Part shown: piece by piece, positions 20,570 to 33,014 of the stretch | Numbering within the stretch: the stretch's first letter is position 1 | Layout: every line of letters begins with the position of its first letter | DNA from: Marinobacter sp. JH2 | GTDB taxonomy: Bacteria; Pseudomonadota; Gammaproteobacteria; Pseudomonadales; Oleiphilaceae | NCBI RefSeq assembly: GCF_004353225.1 | Contig: NZ_CP037934.1 | Coordinates: 3,038,001 to 3,102,000, forward strand | Direction of reading: 5' to 3' | DNA: 64,000 bases | Made by a program: the position numbers and the translations under genes | Notes under the pieces: generated by a model | Seen by the model: only the letters and a program-made list of their open reading frames with translations | What the model was told of the DNA's origin: nothing | Databases searched by the model: none

Positions 20570-20962
20570 ATGACCCGTTACAGGAAAGCCATCACGTATG
20601 TGCCGCTGGCAAAGTGGCTCACCATTGAGATGGCCGCGCTGATCATTCTCAGTTTGTTTTGGTTAACAGAAAGTCGTTTGGCGAGTTATTCCGCGTTTAC
20701 CGGCGGTCTTATTTTTGTCATACCAAACGCGTACTTTGCCCATCGAACCTTCCGGTATCAGGGCGCCCGCCAAATTGATGTGGCGGTGGGAAATATGTTC
20801 AGGGCTGAGAGCATCAAGCTCGCCCTTACCGCAATTTTTTTTGCGGCCGTTTTCACTTTAATGGAGCCAGTACATGTACCGGCTCTGTTATTCACTTTTG
20901 CTGTGATGGTTGTTTTGGGTACGGCATTGCGCTGGCTCATCCGGCCGCAACCACAGCGATGA
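20570..20962 (+). CDS. atpI: ATP synthase subunit I
   Basis: Small membrane protein thought to help assemble the c-ring and not part of the final enzyme. The 130-residue protein has four hydrophobic segments (for example WLTIEMAALIILSLFWL and YSAFTGGLIFVIPNAYFAH). ATG 20570 has AGG four bases upstream and leaves a workable leader after the -10 box; ATG 20555, in frame, would sit almost at the transcript start. It is the first gene of the nine-gene atp operon and is poorly conserved, as usual for AtpI. Confidence 0.88.
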   Translation: MTRYRKAITYVPLAKWLTIEMAALIILSLFWLTESRLASYSAFTGGLIFVIPNAYFAHRTFRYQGARQIDVAVGNMFRAESIKLALTAIFFAAVFTLMEPVHVPALLFTFAVMVVLGTALRWLIRPQPQR

Positions 20963-22115
<1,153 letters not shown>

Positions 22116-22130
22116 TAAGCCCGCGAATTG

Positions 22131-22158
22131 AGGGCGTTGGTGCAGGTCACCGCGCCCT
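22131..22158 (+). other. Intercistronic hairpin between atpE and atpF
   Basis: AGGGCG / CGCCCT with an inner GGTG / CACC stem forms a hairpin 15 bases after the atpE stop. Such structures can protect the abundant c-subunit message. No U-run follows, so it is not a terminator. Confidence 0.4.
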
Positions 22159-22203
22159 ATTTCCGGAAACCAGGACGCAACGAATAGCAAGAGGTATATT
22201 GCC

Positions 22204-22674
22204 GTGAATATAAACCTTACGTTGATAGGGCAATCAATTGCCTTCGCTATTTTCGTCTGGTTCTGCGTCAAGTTCGTATGGCCGCCGATCACGGCAGCCA
22301 TGGAAGCGCGCCAGAAGAAAATTGCAGATGGCCTTTCCGCCGCAGATCGTGCATCACTGGACCTTGAGCTTGCTCAAGAGAAAGCTGCAAACGAACTGCG
22401 CACAGCGAAAGAAGAAGCTGCAGCCCTGATTGACCAAGCCAACAAGCGTGCCGCCCAGATCGTCGAAGCCTCCAAGGACGACGCTCGCAAAGAAGGCGAA
22501 AAGCTTATTGAACAGGCAAGGGCAGAAATTCAACAGGAGCGTGTTCAGGCTCGCGACGCACTGAGAAACGAAGTAGCAGCTTTGGCTGTTGCCGGTGCCG
22601 AGAAGATTCTGGAAACCTCTGTCGACGGCAAAGCTCACAGCGAGATGCTGGAAAAGCTGGCCGCAGAACTCTAA
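22204..22674 (+). CDS. atpF: ATP synthase Fo subunit b
   Basis: Peripheral stalk subunit. The 156-residue protein has one N-terminal membrane helix ([22 protein letters not shown]) followed by a long charged, alanine-rich helix that dimerises and binds delta. GTG 22204 is preceded by AAGAGG. The GTG start may lower expression relative to atpE, fitting the two-b to many-c stoichiometry (inference). Confidence 0.96.
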   Translation: MNINLTLIGQSIAFAIFVWFCVKFVWPPITAAMEARQKKIADGLSAADRASLDLELAQEKAANELRTAKEEAAALIDQANKRAAQIVEASKDDARKEGEKLIEQARAEIQQERVQARDALRNEVAALAVAGAEKILETSVDGKAHSEMLEKLAAEL

Positions 22675-22686
22675 TAGAGGGTCATC

Positions 22687-23223
22687 ATGGCAGAACTAAC
22701 TACGTTAGCCCGACCCTACGCGAAAGCCGTTTTTAAAGCCGCGCAGGACCAGAACGCCGTTGATCAGTGGGATCAGGCTCTGGCTTTCGCAGCTCAGGTT
22801 GCGGCTGACCAAGAGGTAGTGAAAATCCTGGCCAATCCTGGCTTGTCTGAGCAACGCAAGGCGGAACTCTTCGCAGACTGTTTTGAAGAGCCGCTGCCTG
22901 AAGCACTCAGAAACTTCCTGTTGATTCTTGCTGAAAACAAGCGTCTGGCCCTGTTGCCAGAAGTTTCTGCGTTATTCGCTCTGTATCGTGCAGATTTGGA
23001 GCAATCCGTTAAGCTGACAATCGATACCGCATTCGAGTTGTCGGGCGACGAGCAACAGAAACTGATTGACGCATTGTCCAGAAAGCTGGAGCGCAAGGTT
23101 GAGCTTGAGGCCGCAGTAGATCAGTCTCTGATCGGCGGCGTGGTAGTACGCACAGGCGACCTGGTTATCGACGCTTCAGTCCGTGGCAAGCTGGCTAGAA
23201 TGGCCAAGGCTCTGGGCTCCTGA
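22687..23223 (+). CDS. atpH: ATP synthase F1 subunit delta
   Basis: Delta joins the peripheral stalk to the top of the alpha3beta3 hexamer. The 178-residue protein starts [19 protein letters not shown], the typical N-terminal helix bundle, and ends with the [20 protein letters not shown] motif of the C-terminal domain. The gap to atpF is 12 bases. Confidence 0.97.
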   Translation: MAELTTLARPYAKAVFKAAQDQNAVDQWDQALAFAAQVAADQEVVKILANPGLSEQRKAELFADCFEEPLPEALRNFLLILAENKRLALLPEVSALFALYRADLEQSVKLTIDTAFELSGDEQQKLIDALSRKLERKVELEAAVDQSLIGGVVVRTGDLVIDASVRGKLARMAKALGS

Positions 23224-23251
23224 TTTCAGCACAAGGTTTGAGGACAAAGGC

Positions 23252-24796
23252 ATGCAGCAACTGAATCCATCCGAGATCAGTGACATCATCAAGAAGAGAA
23301 TCGAGAAACTCGACATCTCTTCCGAAGCAAAGAACGAAGGTACGATTCTTTCCGTTTCTGACGGTATCGTACTGATTCACGGTCTGGCCGACGTTATGTA
23401 CGGCGAGATGATTGAATTTGCCAACGGCACTTACGGTATGGCGCTGAACCTTGAGCGTGATTCTGTTGGTGCGGTTGTTCTGGGCGACTACGAAGATTTG
23501 GCCGAAGGTCAGAAAGTTCGTTGTACTGGTCGTATCCTGGAAGTACCAGTTGGTAACGAACTGCTGGGCCGTGTAGTAGACGGTCTGGGTAACCCGATCG
23601 ACGGAAAGGGCGAGCTGGGTAACACTCAGACCGCACCGGTTGAGAAGGTTGCACCGGGCGTAATCGCTCGTCAGTCTGTTGACGAGCCGGTTCAGACTGG
23701 TCTGAAAGCGATCGACACCATGGTTCCAATCGGCCGTGGCCAGCGTGAGCTGATCATCGGTGACCGTCAGATTGGTAAGACCGCTGTTGCGATCGACGCG
23801 ATCATCAACCAGAAGAACACTGGTATCAAGTGTATCTACGTTGCGGTTGGTCAGAAGCAGTCATCCATCGCTGCGGTTGTGCGCAAGCTCGAAGAGCACG
23901 GCGCCATGGACCACACCATTATCGTTGCCGCTGGCGCCGCCGATCCTGCAGCGATGCAGTTCCTGGCTCCGTACTCCGGTACCTCTATGGGTGAATTCTT
24001 CCGTGACCGCGGTGAAGACGCTCTGATCGTATACGATGATCTGTCCAAGCAAGCTGTTGCTTACCGTCAGATTTCCCTGTTGCTACGTCGTCCGCCAGGA
24101 CGTGAAGCATACCCGGGTGACGTTTTCTATCTTCACTCTCGTCTGCTGGAGCGTGCTTCTCGCATCAACGCTGAAGAAGTGGAAAAGCTGACCAACGGCG
24201 AAGTGAAAGGTCAGACCGGTTCTTTGACCGCTCTGCCGATCATCGAAACCCAGGCGGGTGACGTTTCTGCGTTCGTTCCGACCAACGTGATCTCCATCAC
24301 TGACGGTCAGATCTTCCTGGAAACCAACCTGTTTAACTCCGGTATCCGTCCTGCCATGAACGCAGGTATTTCGGTATCGCGGGTAGGTGGTGCAGCTCAG
24401 ACCAAGATCATGAAGAAGCTTGGCGGTAGCATCCGTCTGGCACTGGCTCAGTACCGCGAACTTGCGGCATTCGCCCAGTTTGCTTCTGATCTTGATGAAG
24501 CGACCCGTAAGCAGCTTGAGCATGGTCAGCGCGTAACCGAGCTGATGAAGCAGAACCAGTACAGCCCGATGACTGTGGCTGAAATGGGTACTGTGCTGTT
24601 CGCAGCGAACGAAGGCTTCCTTGACGATGTTGACGTAGACAAGGTTGTGAACTTTGAAGCACAACTTCTGGACTGGATGCGTGCCGAGCAGAAAGAACTG
24701 CTCGACCAAATCGGTCCTGAAGGTAAGTTCAACGACGACATCGCTGCCGGCCTGAAAGCTGCTCTGGAAAAATTCAAGACCACTCAGAGCTGGTAA
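23252..24796 (+). CDS. atpA: ATP synthase F1 subunit alpha
   Basis: Non-catalytic nucleotide-binding subunit. The 514-residue protein starts [18 protein letters not shown], has the Walker A motif GDRQIGKT (170-177) and the alpha-type arginine-finger region [14 protein letters not shown] 23252 is preceded by GAGGA; the frame is open upstream into atpH but the family starts here. Confidence 0.97.
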   Translation: MQQLNPSEISDIIKKRIEKLDISSEAKNEGTILSVSDGIVLIHGLADVMYGEMIEFANGTYGMALNLERDSVGAVVLGDYEDLAEGQKVRCTGRILEVPVGNELLGRVVDGLGNPIDGKGELGNTQTAPVEKVAPGVIARQSVDEPVQTGLKAIDTMVPIGRGQRELIIGDRQIGKTAVAIDAIINQKNTGIKCIYVAVGQKQSSIAAVVRKLEEHGAMDHTIIVAAGAADPAAMQFLAPYSGTSMGEFFRDRGEDALIVYDDLSKQAVAYRQISLLLRRPPGREAYPGDVFYLHSRLLERASRINAEEVEKLTNGEVKGQTGSLTALPIIETQAGDVSAFVPTNVISITDGQIFLETNLFNSGIRPAMNAGISVSRVGGAAQTKIMKKLGGSIRLALAQYRELAAFAQFASDLDEATRKQLEHGQRVTELMKQNQYSPMTVAEMGTVLFAANEGFLDDVDVDKVVNFEAQLLDWMRAEQKELLDQIGPEGKFNDDIAAGLKAALEKFKTTQSW

Positions 24797-24804
24797 ATCC
24801 ATTG

Positions 24805-24824
24805 GGCCCGCGGATAAGCGGGCC
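24805..24824 (+). other. Intercistronic GC hairpin between atpA and atpG
   Basis: GGCCCGC / GCGGGCC with a GGATAA loop lies 8 bases after the atpA stop. It has no U-tract. A role in message stability is possible only by analogy. Confidence 0.35.
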
Positions 24825-24866
24825 TGCTGGTCCCTTTGAGTGTCTAACTTGAAAAGGCAGTGACTT

Positions 24867-25727
24867 ATGGCCGTCGGAAAAGAAATACGTAACCAGATCG
24901 GAAGCATCAAGAGCACGCAGAAGATCACTTCCGCCATGGAAATGGTGGCGGCGAGTAAGATGCGTAAAGCTCAGGAACGTATGCAGGCGACTCGCCCGTA
25001 TGCGGAAAAGATGCGTCAGGTAATCGGACATATTGCCAAGTCCAATAAAGATTACCGTCATCCGTTCATGCAGGAGCGTGAGGTCAAACGGGTAGGCTAC
25101 ATTGTAGTTTCCTCAGACCGTGGCCTGTGTGGTGGTTTGAACACAAACGCGTTCAAACTGCTCGTGCGCGAAATGCGTGAATGGAAAGAAAAAGGTATTG
25201 AGACCGATATCTGTGCCATCGGCGCGAAAGCCGCCTCCTTTTTCCGCAGCTACGGCGGAAATGTGGTGGCAGCTCTAACCCACATGGGTGACAGCCCAAG
25301 TGCGGAACAGCTGATTGGCAGTGTTAAGGTGATGCTGACTGCGTTCGAGGAAGGCAAGATTGACCGCCTGTTCCTGATCAGCAACGAGTTCGTGAACACC
25401 ATGACGCAAAGCCCGAAGTCAGAGCAGCTCTTGCCTCTGCCGGAAGGTTCAGATGACGACATCGGTCGCCAGTGGGATTACATCTACGAGCCGGACTCAC
25501 GTCCGATTCTTGACGGGTTGATGCCACGTTATATCGAATCCCAGGTGTATCAGGGTGTGGTAGAAAATCTGGCCTGTGAACAGGCCGCCCGGATGATCGC
25601 TATGAAGAGCGCAACTGACAACGCTGGTGGCATCATTGATGAGCTCCAGTTGGCCTATAACAAGGCCCGTCAGGCAGCGATCACACAAGAGATTTCGGAG
25701 ATCGTGAGCGGCGCAGCATCTGTTTGA
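24867..25727 (+). CDS. atpG: ATP synthase F1 subunit gamma
   Basis: Central rotor shaft. The 286-residue protein has the two conserved coiled-coil termini: N-terminal [31 protein letters not shown] and C-terminal [24 protein letters not shown]. The middle domain has [19 protein letters not shown] precedes ATG 24867. Confidence 0.97.
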   Translation: MAVGKEIRNQIGSIKSTQKITSAMEMVAASKMRKAQERMQATRPYAEKMRQVIGHIAKSNKDYRHPFMQEREVKRVGYIVVSSDRGLCGGLNTNAFKLLVREMREWKEKGIETDICAIGAKAASFFRSYGGNVVAALTHMGDSPSAEQLIGSVKVMLTAFEEGKIDRLFLISNEFVNTMTQSPKSEQLLPLPEGSDDDIGRQWDYIYEPDSRPILDGLMPRYIESQVYQGVVENLACEQAARMIAMKSATDNAGGIIDELQLAYNKARQAAITQEISEIVSGAASV

Positions 25728-25757
25728 TCGCGCTCACTAACCTACTGGTTTTATTGA

Positions 25758-27176
<1,419 letters not shown>

Positions 27177-27213
27177 CACCTTTCTTCACTTTCAGACGCA
27201 AGAGGCGTAAGAA

Positions 27214-27636
27214 ATGGCTATGACCGTACATTGTGACGTCGTAAGTGCCGAAGAGAAAATTTACTCCGGTCTGGTGGAGATGTTGATCGCCACCGGCACC
27301 GAGGGTGAGCTTGGTATTCAGTTTGGCCATGCTCCGCTATTGTCTGCGCTCAAGCCGGGCGCAGTGCGGATCATCAAGCAGGGTGGCGCTGAGGAAATTC
27401 TGTACGTATCCGGTGGATACATCGAAGTACAGCCGAACCTCGTGACTCTGATGGCTGACTCTGCAGTTCGTGCAAAAGATGTAGACGAAGCTGCAGCTCT
27501 GGAAGCCCAGAAGGAAGCCGAGAAGGCACTGTCAAACAAATCAGGTGAGTTTGAATACTCCCGGGCCGCAGCAGAGTTGGCAGAAGCCGCCGCTCAGCTG
27601 CGCACTATCCAGAAACTGCGCAAGAACCTGCGATAA
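27214..27636 (+). CDS. atpC: ATP synthase F1 subunit epsilon
   Basis: Rotor subunit and inhibitor of ATP hydrolysis. The 140-residue protein has the N-terminal beta-sandwich ([40 protein letters not shown]) and a C-terminal helical pair. It is the last gene of the operon, followed by a structured terminator. Confidence 0.96.
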   Translation: MAMTVHCDVVSAEEKIYSGLVEMLIATGTEGELGIQFGHAPLLSALKPGAVRIIKQGGAEEILYVSGGYIEVQPNLVTLMADSAVRAKDVDEAAALEAQKEAEKALSNKSGEFEYSRAAAELAEAAAQLRTIQKLRKNLR

Positions 27637-27674
27637 GCAGTGCTTGCGTCAGTGCCCGGACAGGCCTGACAGTG

Positions 27675-27748
27675 AACCGCATCCGCAGGTGGCGGGCGTT
27701 GGTGTTCCGAGAGGAAACCAGCGGCCCCTCATCGGGATGCGGTTTTTT
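27675..27748 (+). terminator. Large structured terminator after the atp operon
   Basis: AACCGCATCC (27675-27684) pairs with GGATGCGGTT (27735-27744) and runs into TTTTTT. The 50-nt loop contains its own stem: CGTTGGT and TTCC (27697-27708, one bulged G) pair with GGAA and ACCAGCG (27713-27723, one G-U pair) around a GAGA tetraloop. It ends the operon 40 bases downstream of atpC and is larger than a simple terminator. Confidence 0.75.
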
Positions 27749-27786
27749 ACTATGAGATGACCAACGAATTTGGAGTTGATCGCCCC

Positions 27787-29151
27787 ATGAGTCCGCTACA
27801 CGTTGTTATTCTGGCCGCCGGTCAGGGTTCAAGGATGAAATCCGCACTGCCGAAGGTCTTACACCCGGTAGCCGGCAAAGCCATGCTGCACCATGTTGTT
27901 GAAACCGCAAAACAGCTGGGCGCAGAAAAAATACACACGGTGATCGGTCATGGCGCAGATCAGGTGCGGGCTTCCCTGCAGGACGACAGCGTAAACTGGG
28001 TGCTGCAAACCGAGCAATTGGGGACTGGGCACGCGGTTGCCCAAGCGTTGCCAGACTTACCAGACGACGCACGAGTGCTGGTGTTATACGGCGACGTACC
28101 GCTAACCCGCAAAGACACCTTGCAAGGCATGGTGGAAGAGCTCAACGACGAGCGCCTGGCATTACTCACGGTCGATCTGGACAACCCACAGGGTTACGGT
28201 CGGATAGTGCGTAGTGCGGAAGGTCTGGTGCAGGCCATCGTTGAGCAGAAAGACGCCTCCGCAGAACAGCAGGCGATCAAAGAAGTAAACACGGGCATTC
28301 TGGCCGTGTCTGCCAGGCACCTTAAGAGCTGGTTACCCACGCTCTCGAATAGCAACGCTCAGGGTGAATACTACCTGACGGACATCATTGCGATGTCGGT
28401 CGAGCACGGTTTGAGTGTAGCGGTATCCCAGCCACAGACAGCATTCGAAGTGCAGGGCGTGAATAACCGCCTGCAACTGGCGGAACTGGAGCGGTGGTAT
28501 CAGCAGCAGCAAGCAGAACGATTGATGACCGAAGGCGCCACGCTGGCAGACCCCGCCCGCATTGATGTGCGCGGCGAGCTCACTATTGGCAACGACCTGT
28601 GGATTGACGTCAACGTGGTGTTTGAAGGCAAGGTTAGCCTTGGCAGCAACGTTAGCATTGGCCCTGGCTGTGTCATTAAAGATGCCACTATCGCCGATGG
28701 TGCCGAGATCAAAGCCCACAGTGTAATTGAAGGCGCGGTTGTTGGCGCAAATGCTCAAATCGGACCCTTTGCACGGTTGCGCCCCGGTACCGAGTTATCG
28801 GCCAATACCAAAGTAGGCAATTTCGTGGAAACTAAGAAAGCCATCGTCGGTGAGGGCAGTAAGATCAACCACCTCAGTTACGTAGGCGATGCCTCTCTTG
28901 GCCGTAATGTGAATGTGGGTGCAGGCACCATTACTTGCAACTATGATGGCGTTAACAAATTCCGCACTGAACTGGGTGACGGTGTTTTTGTGGGCTCCAA
29001 TACTTCTTTGGTGGCGCCCGTGAAAGTCGACGAAGGCGCAACCATTGGCGCGGGCTCCACGATTACCCGCGATGTCGCCGAGCACGACTTGGCGGTCGCT
29101 CGGGGTAAGCAGCGGAATATTTCTGGCTGGGAACGGCCTAAAAAAGCGTAA
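27787..29151 (+). CDS. glmU: Bifunctional UDP-N-acetylglucosamine pyrophosphorylase / glucosamine-1-phosphate acetyltransferase
   Basis: GlmU makes UDP-GlcNAc for peptidoglycan and LPS. The 454-residue protein has the uridylyltransferase domain with [19 protein letters not shown] near the N-terminus and a left-handed beta-helix acetyltransferase domain (hexapeptide repeats from about residue 255). Catalytic regions GNFVETKKA and NYDG are present. ATG 27787 matches family starts; the in-frame ATG 27757 directly follows the terminator without a ribosome site. glmS follows after 29 bases. Confidence 0.97.
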   Translation: MSPLHVVILAAGQGSRMKSALPKVLHPVAGKAMLHHVVETAKQLGAEKIHTVIGHGADQVRASLQDDSVNWVLQTEQLGTGHAVAQALPDLPDDARVLVLYGDVPLTRKDTLQGMVEELNDERLALLTVDLDNPQGYGRIVRSAEGLVQAIVEQKDASAEQQAIKEVNTGILAVSARHLKSWLPTLSNSNAQGEYYLTDIIAMSVEHGLSVAVSQPQTAFEVQGVNNRLQLAELERWYQQQQAERLMTEGATLADPARIDVRGELTIGNDLWIDVNVVFEGKVSLGSNVSIGPGCVIKDATIADGAEIKAHSVIEGAVVGANAQIGPFARLRPGTELSANTKVGNFVETKKAIVGEGSKINHLSYVGDASLGRNVNVGAGTITCNYDGVNKFRTELGDGVFVGSNTSLVAPVKVDEGATIGAGSTITRDVAEHDLAVARGKQRNISGWERPKKA

Positions 29152-29180
29152 AGACCGATTAACGAACAGGTGAAATCAGC

Positions 29181-31013
29181 ATGTGTGGGATTGTAGGAGC
29201 GGTATCTGAACGGGATGTCCAGGGGATTCTGCTGGAGGGCCTGCGCCGACTTGAGTATCGTGGTTACGACTCCGCCGGTATGGCCGTTGTCGGTGCCGAG
29301 GCCCAGATACAGCGCGCCCGGGAAGTCGGTAAGGTCGCTGCACTGGCTGACGCGATTGAAGCCAACCCTGTTGCGGGCCACATGGGCATCGCCCACACCC
29401 GTTGGGCGACCCACGGTGAACCGTCACAGTTGAATGCCCACCCGCACATGTCCGGTGACCGTCTGGCCATCGTGCATAACGGTATCATCGAAAACTATCA
29501 GGAACTGCGCGATGAGCTCAAAGCCGAAGGCTACGAGTTCACCTCCCAGACCGATACCGAAGTGGTTGCGCACCTGATCAACAAGCATTACCAAGCCGAC
29601 AACAACCTGTACAAAGCAGTTAAAACGGCGATGACCCGCCTTCGCGGCGCTTATGCTTTGGCGGTTGTCCACGCCGACGAGCCAGACCACATGGTGGTGT
29701 CTCGTGAAGGCAGCCCGCTGGTTATTGGTGTTGGCATTGGCGAAAACTTTATTGCTTCTGACCAATTGGCGCTGCTGCCGGTGACCGACCGTTTCATGTT
29801 CATGGAAGAAGGCGACATCGCCGACATCCGCAAAGACAAGATCGCTATCGAAGACCGCGACGGTAATGTGGTTGAACGTAAAATCACCCGTTTCGAGCAT
29901 GCATCGGATTCGGCCGATAAAGGCGAATACCGCCACTACATGCTCAAAGAAATCTATGAGCAGCCGAAAGTGGTCAAAGCCACCATGACGGGTCGCATCA
30001 CCGACAGCCGAGTTCTGGAACAGGCCCTAGGCACCGACGCCGCGAAACTGTTGGAGAACGTTCGCCACGTTCAGATCATTGCCTGCGGCACGTCTTACCA
30101 CGCTGGTATGGTTGCCCGTTATTGGATCGAAGAACTGGCCGGTGTGCCGTGTTCGGTTGAGGTAGCCTCCGAGTTCCGCTATCGCAAGCACGTGATTCAG
30201 CAGGACACCCTGTTCCTGTGCATTTCGCAGTCGGGCGAAACGGCTGACACCCTTGCGGCGCTGCGTCAGGCTAAAAAAGCCGGCTTCCGTGCCGCACTGG
30301 CAATTTGTAACGTGCCGGGCAGCTCCCTGGTGCGGGAATCCGACCTAGTGATCATGACTCAGGCCGGCCCGGAAATTGGCGTGGCCTCCACCAAAGCCTT
30401 CACCACTCAGCTGGTGGCTTTGTTGTTGTTCTCGGTTGCCTTGGCCCGTCACAATGGCCTGAGCGAGAAGAAAGAAGCCGAAATCGTTGAAGCTTTGCAC
30501 CTGGTGCCAGGTCAAGTCAGCGATGTGCTTGCGCTGGATGGTGAAATCGAGAGCATGTCCAAAGCCTTCATGGACAAGAACCACAGTTTGTTCCTGGGCC
30601 GCGGCTCACAGTATCCCGTGGCGATGGAGGGTGCGCTGAAACTGAAAGAAATCTCCTACATTCACGCAGAGGCCTATCCTGCCGGTGAATTGAAGCATGG
30701 GCCTTTGGCTCTGGTGGATAGTGAGATGCCGGTGGTGACGGTTGCCCCGAACAACGACTTGGTTGAGAAGCTTAAATCCAACCTCGAAGAAGTGCGGGCC
30801 CGCGGCGGCGAGCTGTTCGTGTTTGCCGATAGAGAAGCCGGCGTGAAAGCTGAACCCGGTATTCACGTGATGCAGTTACCTTCGGTACACGAAATCACCG
30901 CACCAATCGTTTACACCGTGCCCCTGCAGCTGCTGTCTTACCATGTCGCGGTACTGAAAGGCACCGACGTAGATCAGCCTCGTAACCTGGCTAAGAGCGT
31001 GACGGTCGAATAA
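29181..31013 (+). CDS. glmS: Glutamine-fructose-6-phosphate aminotransferase
   Basis: Makes glucosamine-6-phosphate from fructose-6-phosphate and glutamine, the entry to amino-sugar synthesis. The 610-residue protein starts MCGIVGAV, so Cys2 becomes the N-terminal nucleophile. It has an N-terminal class II glutaminase domain, two SIS sugar-isomerase domains ([37 protein letters not shown]) and the C-terminal [13 protein letters not shown] tail. It ends the origin-proximal core block. Confidence 0.98.
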   Translation: MCGIVGAVSERDVQGILLEGLRRLEYRGYDSAGMAVVGAEAQIQRAREVGKVAALADAIEANPVAGHMGIAHTRWATHGEPSQLNAHPHMSGDRLAIVHNGIIENYQELRDELKAEGYEFTSQTDTEVVAHLINKHYQADNNLYKAVKTAMTRLRGAYALAVVHADEPDHMVVSREGSPLVIGVGIGENFIASDQLALLPVTDRFMFMEEGDIADIRKDKIAIEDRDGNVVERKITRFEHASDSADKGEYRHYMLKEIYEQPKVVKATMTGRITDSRVLEQALGTDAAKLLENVRHVQIIACGTSYHAGMVARYWIEELAGVPCSVEVASEFRYRKHVIQQDTLFLCISQSGETADTLAALRQAKKAGFRAALAICNVPGSSLVRESDLVIMTQAGPEIGVASTKAFTTQLVALLLFSVALARHNGLSEKKEAEIVEALHLVPGQVSDVLALDGEIESMSKAFMDKNHSLFLGRGSQYPVAMEGALKLKEISYIHAEAYPAGELKHGPLALVDSEMPVVTVAPNNDLVEKLKSNLEEVRARGGELFVFADREAGVKAEPGIHVMQLPSVHEITAPIVYTVPLQLLSYHVAVLKGTDVDQPRNLAKSVTVE

Positions 31014-31065
31014 CCAGCCCCGGTTATGACAGCCAGTCCAGCCCCAAGACCAACCGGGGCTGGTT
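31012..31065. repeat. 14-bp inverted repeat at the glmS / DUF1826 convergent end
   Basis: AACCAGCCCCGGTT (31012-31025) and AACCGGGGCTGGTT (31052-31065) are perfect reverse complements with a 26-nt loop. The left arm overlaps the glmS stop and the right arm is inside the end of the reverse-strand DUF1826 gene. A shared terminator is likely but no U-tract is seen. Confidence 0.5.
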
Positions 31066-31659
31066 ACTGGGTGCCGGAGAACGGTGAACCACACCACGAC
31101 CTTCGTTACCCACCCAAGCTTCTCCTTTGAGCAGACACACCGCACCAGTGGGCATCACTTGAATGTCTCGGTCACCAACCTCTTGATCCGGCAATGGCCC
31201 CGGTTCATTTCTCCTGTTGATGATCCTTTCCGGCAACCATTCAGTGCCTCGGCCGCTATACGTAACCAATAAACGGGTCGGTACCCGGTCGGTATGAAAA
31301 CGCGGACACATGGTGTTCGGTAACACATGCAAACGAACGCCAACGGCCGCGGGTTCAAACAGGCAGCGGTACATTTCGATAAGTTCTTGTACGTCGTCTA
31401 GCCAAGCGCTTGCCCCAGGCAGCTCAAGAGCCCATCCGGGCAAAATCTGGTCGAGATCATCTTCCGCATCCAGGCCCAAGAAACGCTCAAACCGGCGTGC
31501 CTCCAGTGCAAACTGCGTGGCGAATTCGGTTACCTGTGTAGGCAATGTTCGTTGCCAAATGACTAAATTCACGTTTTCCTGAAATATCGCTGTCAGGCTC
31601 TCCGGCTTCTCGCCGTGGACAGCCACCGGTATGACGGCTCCGTTTATCTCTCCGGACAT
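31024..31659 (-). CDS. DUF1826 protein, zinc-starvation associated
   Basis: A 211-residue cytoplasmic-looking protein of the DUF1826 family, often found in Zur-controlled loci beside COG0523 GTPases; its function is not established. A motif CPRFHTDRVPTRLLVTY has the HxD pattern reminiscent of metal-binding oxygenases, which is only a suggestion. ATG 31659 is chosen because AGGAGAG lies about 8 bases upstream. It is divergent from the znuC relic/M23 gene, with the Zur-like site at 31767-31785 between them. Confidence 0.75.
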   Translation of the reverse strand: MSGEINGAVIPVAVHGEKPESLTAIFQENVNLVIWQRTLPTQVTEFATQFALEARRFERFLGLDAEDDLDQILPGWALELPGASAWLDDVQELIEMYRCLFEPAAVGVRLHVLPNTMCPRFHTDRVPTRLLVTYSGRGTEWLPERIINRRNEPGPLPDQEVGDRDIQVMPTGAVCLLKGEAWVGNEGRGVVHRSPAPSNQPRLVLGLDWLS

Positions 31660-31766
31660 AACAAGCACTCTCCTGTCGAGTATTGCACTCTTTATTCATC
31701 GATTCGTTTCCATCGGTTACTCGAGACTATTTTTGGAGGTCAAGTGGCGCTATAGATGAACCGATA

Positions 31767-31785
31767 AATGTTATGTTATAACATA
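31767..31785. promoter_or_regulatory. Candidate Zur box between DUF1826 and the znuC relic
   Basis: AATGTTATGTTATAACATA matches 16 of 18 specified positions of the gammaproteobacterial Zur pattern AATGTTATAnTATAACATT. It contains the perfect 16-bp palindrome TTATGTTATAACATAA. It sits 107 bp from the DUF1826 start and ahead of the relic ATPase gene, so it could serve both directions. Confidence 0.75.
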
Positions 31786-31825
31786 ATGATAGATTTAGGA
31801 ACCTGACGCTTAATCACGCCGGTGA

Positions 31826-32014
31826 AGAGTCGAAAACGTGAATGTCTGGGTTGATCCGTGCGAGATCATCACCATTATTGATCCCAATGGAGTTGGCAAG
31901 CCGACATTCCGTCGATCGCTTTATGACTCACCAAACCGGTCTTTCGGCGGATGGGTCCGAGGCTCAATAATGAGAGACGTGTTCACGAATAATCGGGAGT
32001 CGTTGCGCCAATGA
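31826..32014 (+). pseudogene. Relic of a zinc ABC transporter ATPase gene (znuC-like)
   Basis: A stop-free stretch of about 62 codons without a clear start reads RVENVNVWVDPCEIITII, then DPNGVGKPTFRRS. This lines up with the N-terminal part of ZnuC-type ATPases (..P-GEI-T-IGPNGAGKTTL-R..). The Walker A is damaged (first Gly to Asp, Ser/Thr after Lys to Pro), an upstream in-frame stop lies at 31823, and Q-loop, signature and Walker B regions are missing. It lies between a Zur-like site and the M23 gene, whose ATG overlaps its stop (ATGA). I infer a decayed znuC; chance similarity is possible because only about 40 residues are alignable. Confidence 0.6.
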
Positions 32015-33014
32015 ACAAATCCCCAATGTTCACACCAATCCGTAAATATTTCCTTGCGATTTCAGGTGTGATTCTTCTTGTTGCCAGTTTGCTACCGATG
32101 GAAACTTCCCGTGCGTTGCCGCAGGGGAGCGTGTTCTTCCACGACATTGAAGAACATGATCTTTCGGAGAAATTGGATAACGCCGAACTATTAGCCGAGC
32201 CGGTCAAACCATCAGCAGATCACCCCGCCCACGAAACGTTTGAACGTCGGGTGCAGTCCGGTGACACCCTGAGCAGTATTTTCCAAGCCAGTGGCGCGTC
32301 TGTGAAAGACTTGTACAGAATTATGGAGGCAGACGCCGAATACTTGTCGCTCGAGACCTTGACGCCGGGAACCAAGCTAGCGTTGACCTTCGATCATGAG
32401 GGTGATTTTTCGGCACTGACACTCCATTTGGATGTTGCCCGGAAGGTGGTTTACAGCAAACAATCGGATGGATCATTCGTCCACCAGACATTCGAGGCAG
32501 ATACCCACTGGGTCTCTGAAGTGCTCCGGGGATCGGTTAAGGGCAGCTTTTATAATTCAGCCCTTCGTTCTGGACTGACCCGTTCCCAGGTTCTATTAAT
32601 CGATCAATTATTGGGAAATCAGTTGAACTTTCGTAGAGATCTCCGCGCCGGGGATGCCTATGCCGTGATTGTTGATCACGAGATGTTGGGCGAGCAAACA
32701 ACGGGAAATACCCGACTTGGAGCCGTATCCTTCACTCGTGGCAAAAAAACCTACAATGCTTTCCGTTTCGATGACGGCAATTACTACGATGAAAGCGTGA
32801 CGCCAGCCTTTCTTCGGTGGCCCACTGACAAGCCCTATCCAATGGTCGCCCGGTTGATCCTTTGACCGCCGATATTCCGACTGCCGCGGCCATACCCGAG
32901 ACGGCTGCCGCACGCTTCGAAGAAAATCTAAGAGAACAGATGTCTGTTATGGCGCACGCAATCAGTCGATCGGAGTTTGTCACTGCTGAATCACAAGTGA
33001 TGACCATTTTCTGA
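32011..33014 (+). pseudogene. M23 peptidase (MepM/ShyB type) with catalytic core deleted and frame shifted
   Basis: The first 284 codons encode a signal-anchor, a LysM/OapA-like segment (RRVQSGDTLSSIFQASGAS) and the MepM middle domain up to FLRWPTDKPYP. Intact relatives then have the zinc-binding M23 domain. Here the frame runs to a stop at 32865. The +2 frame from about 32856 reads VDPLTADIPTAAAIPETAA and continues to a stop at 33012-33014, which resembles the extreme C-terminus of MepM-type proteins (VNPLTAKLP..). About 110 codons with the HxxxD and HxH zinc ligands are therefore absent. The remaining 284-residue product could be made but cannot cut peptidoglycan. Confidence 0.75.
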
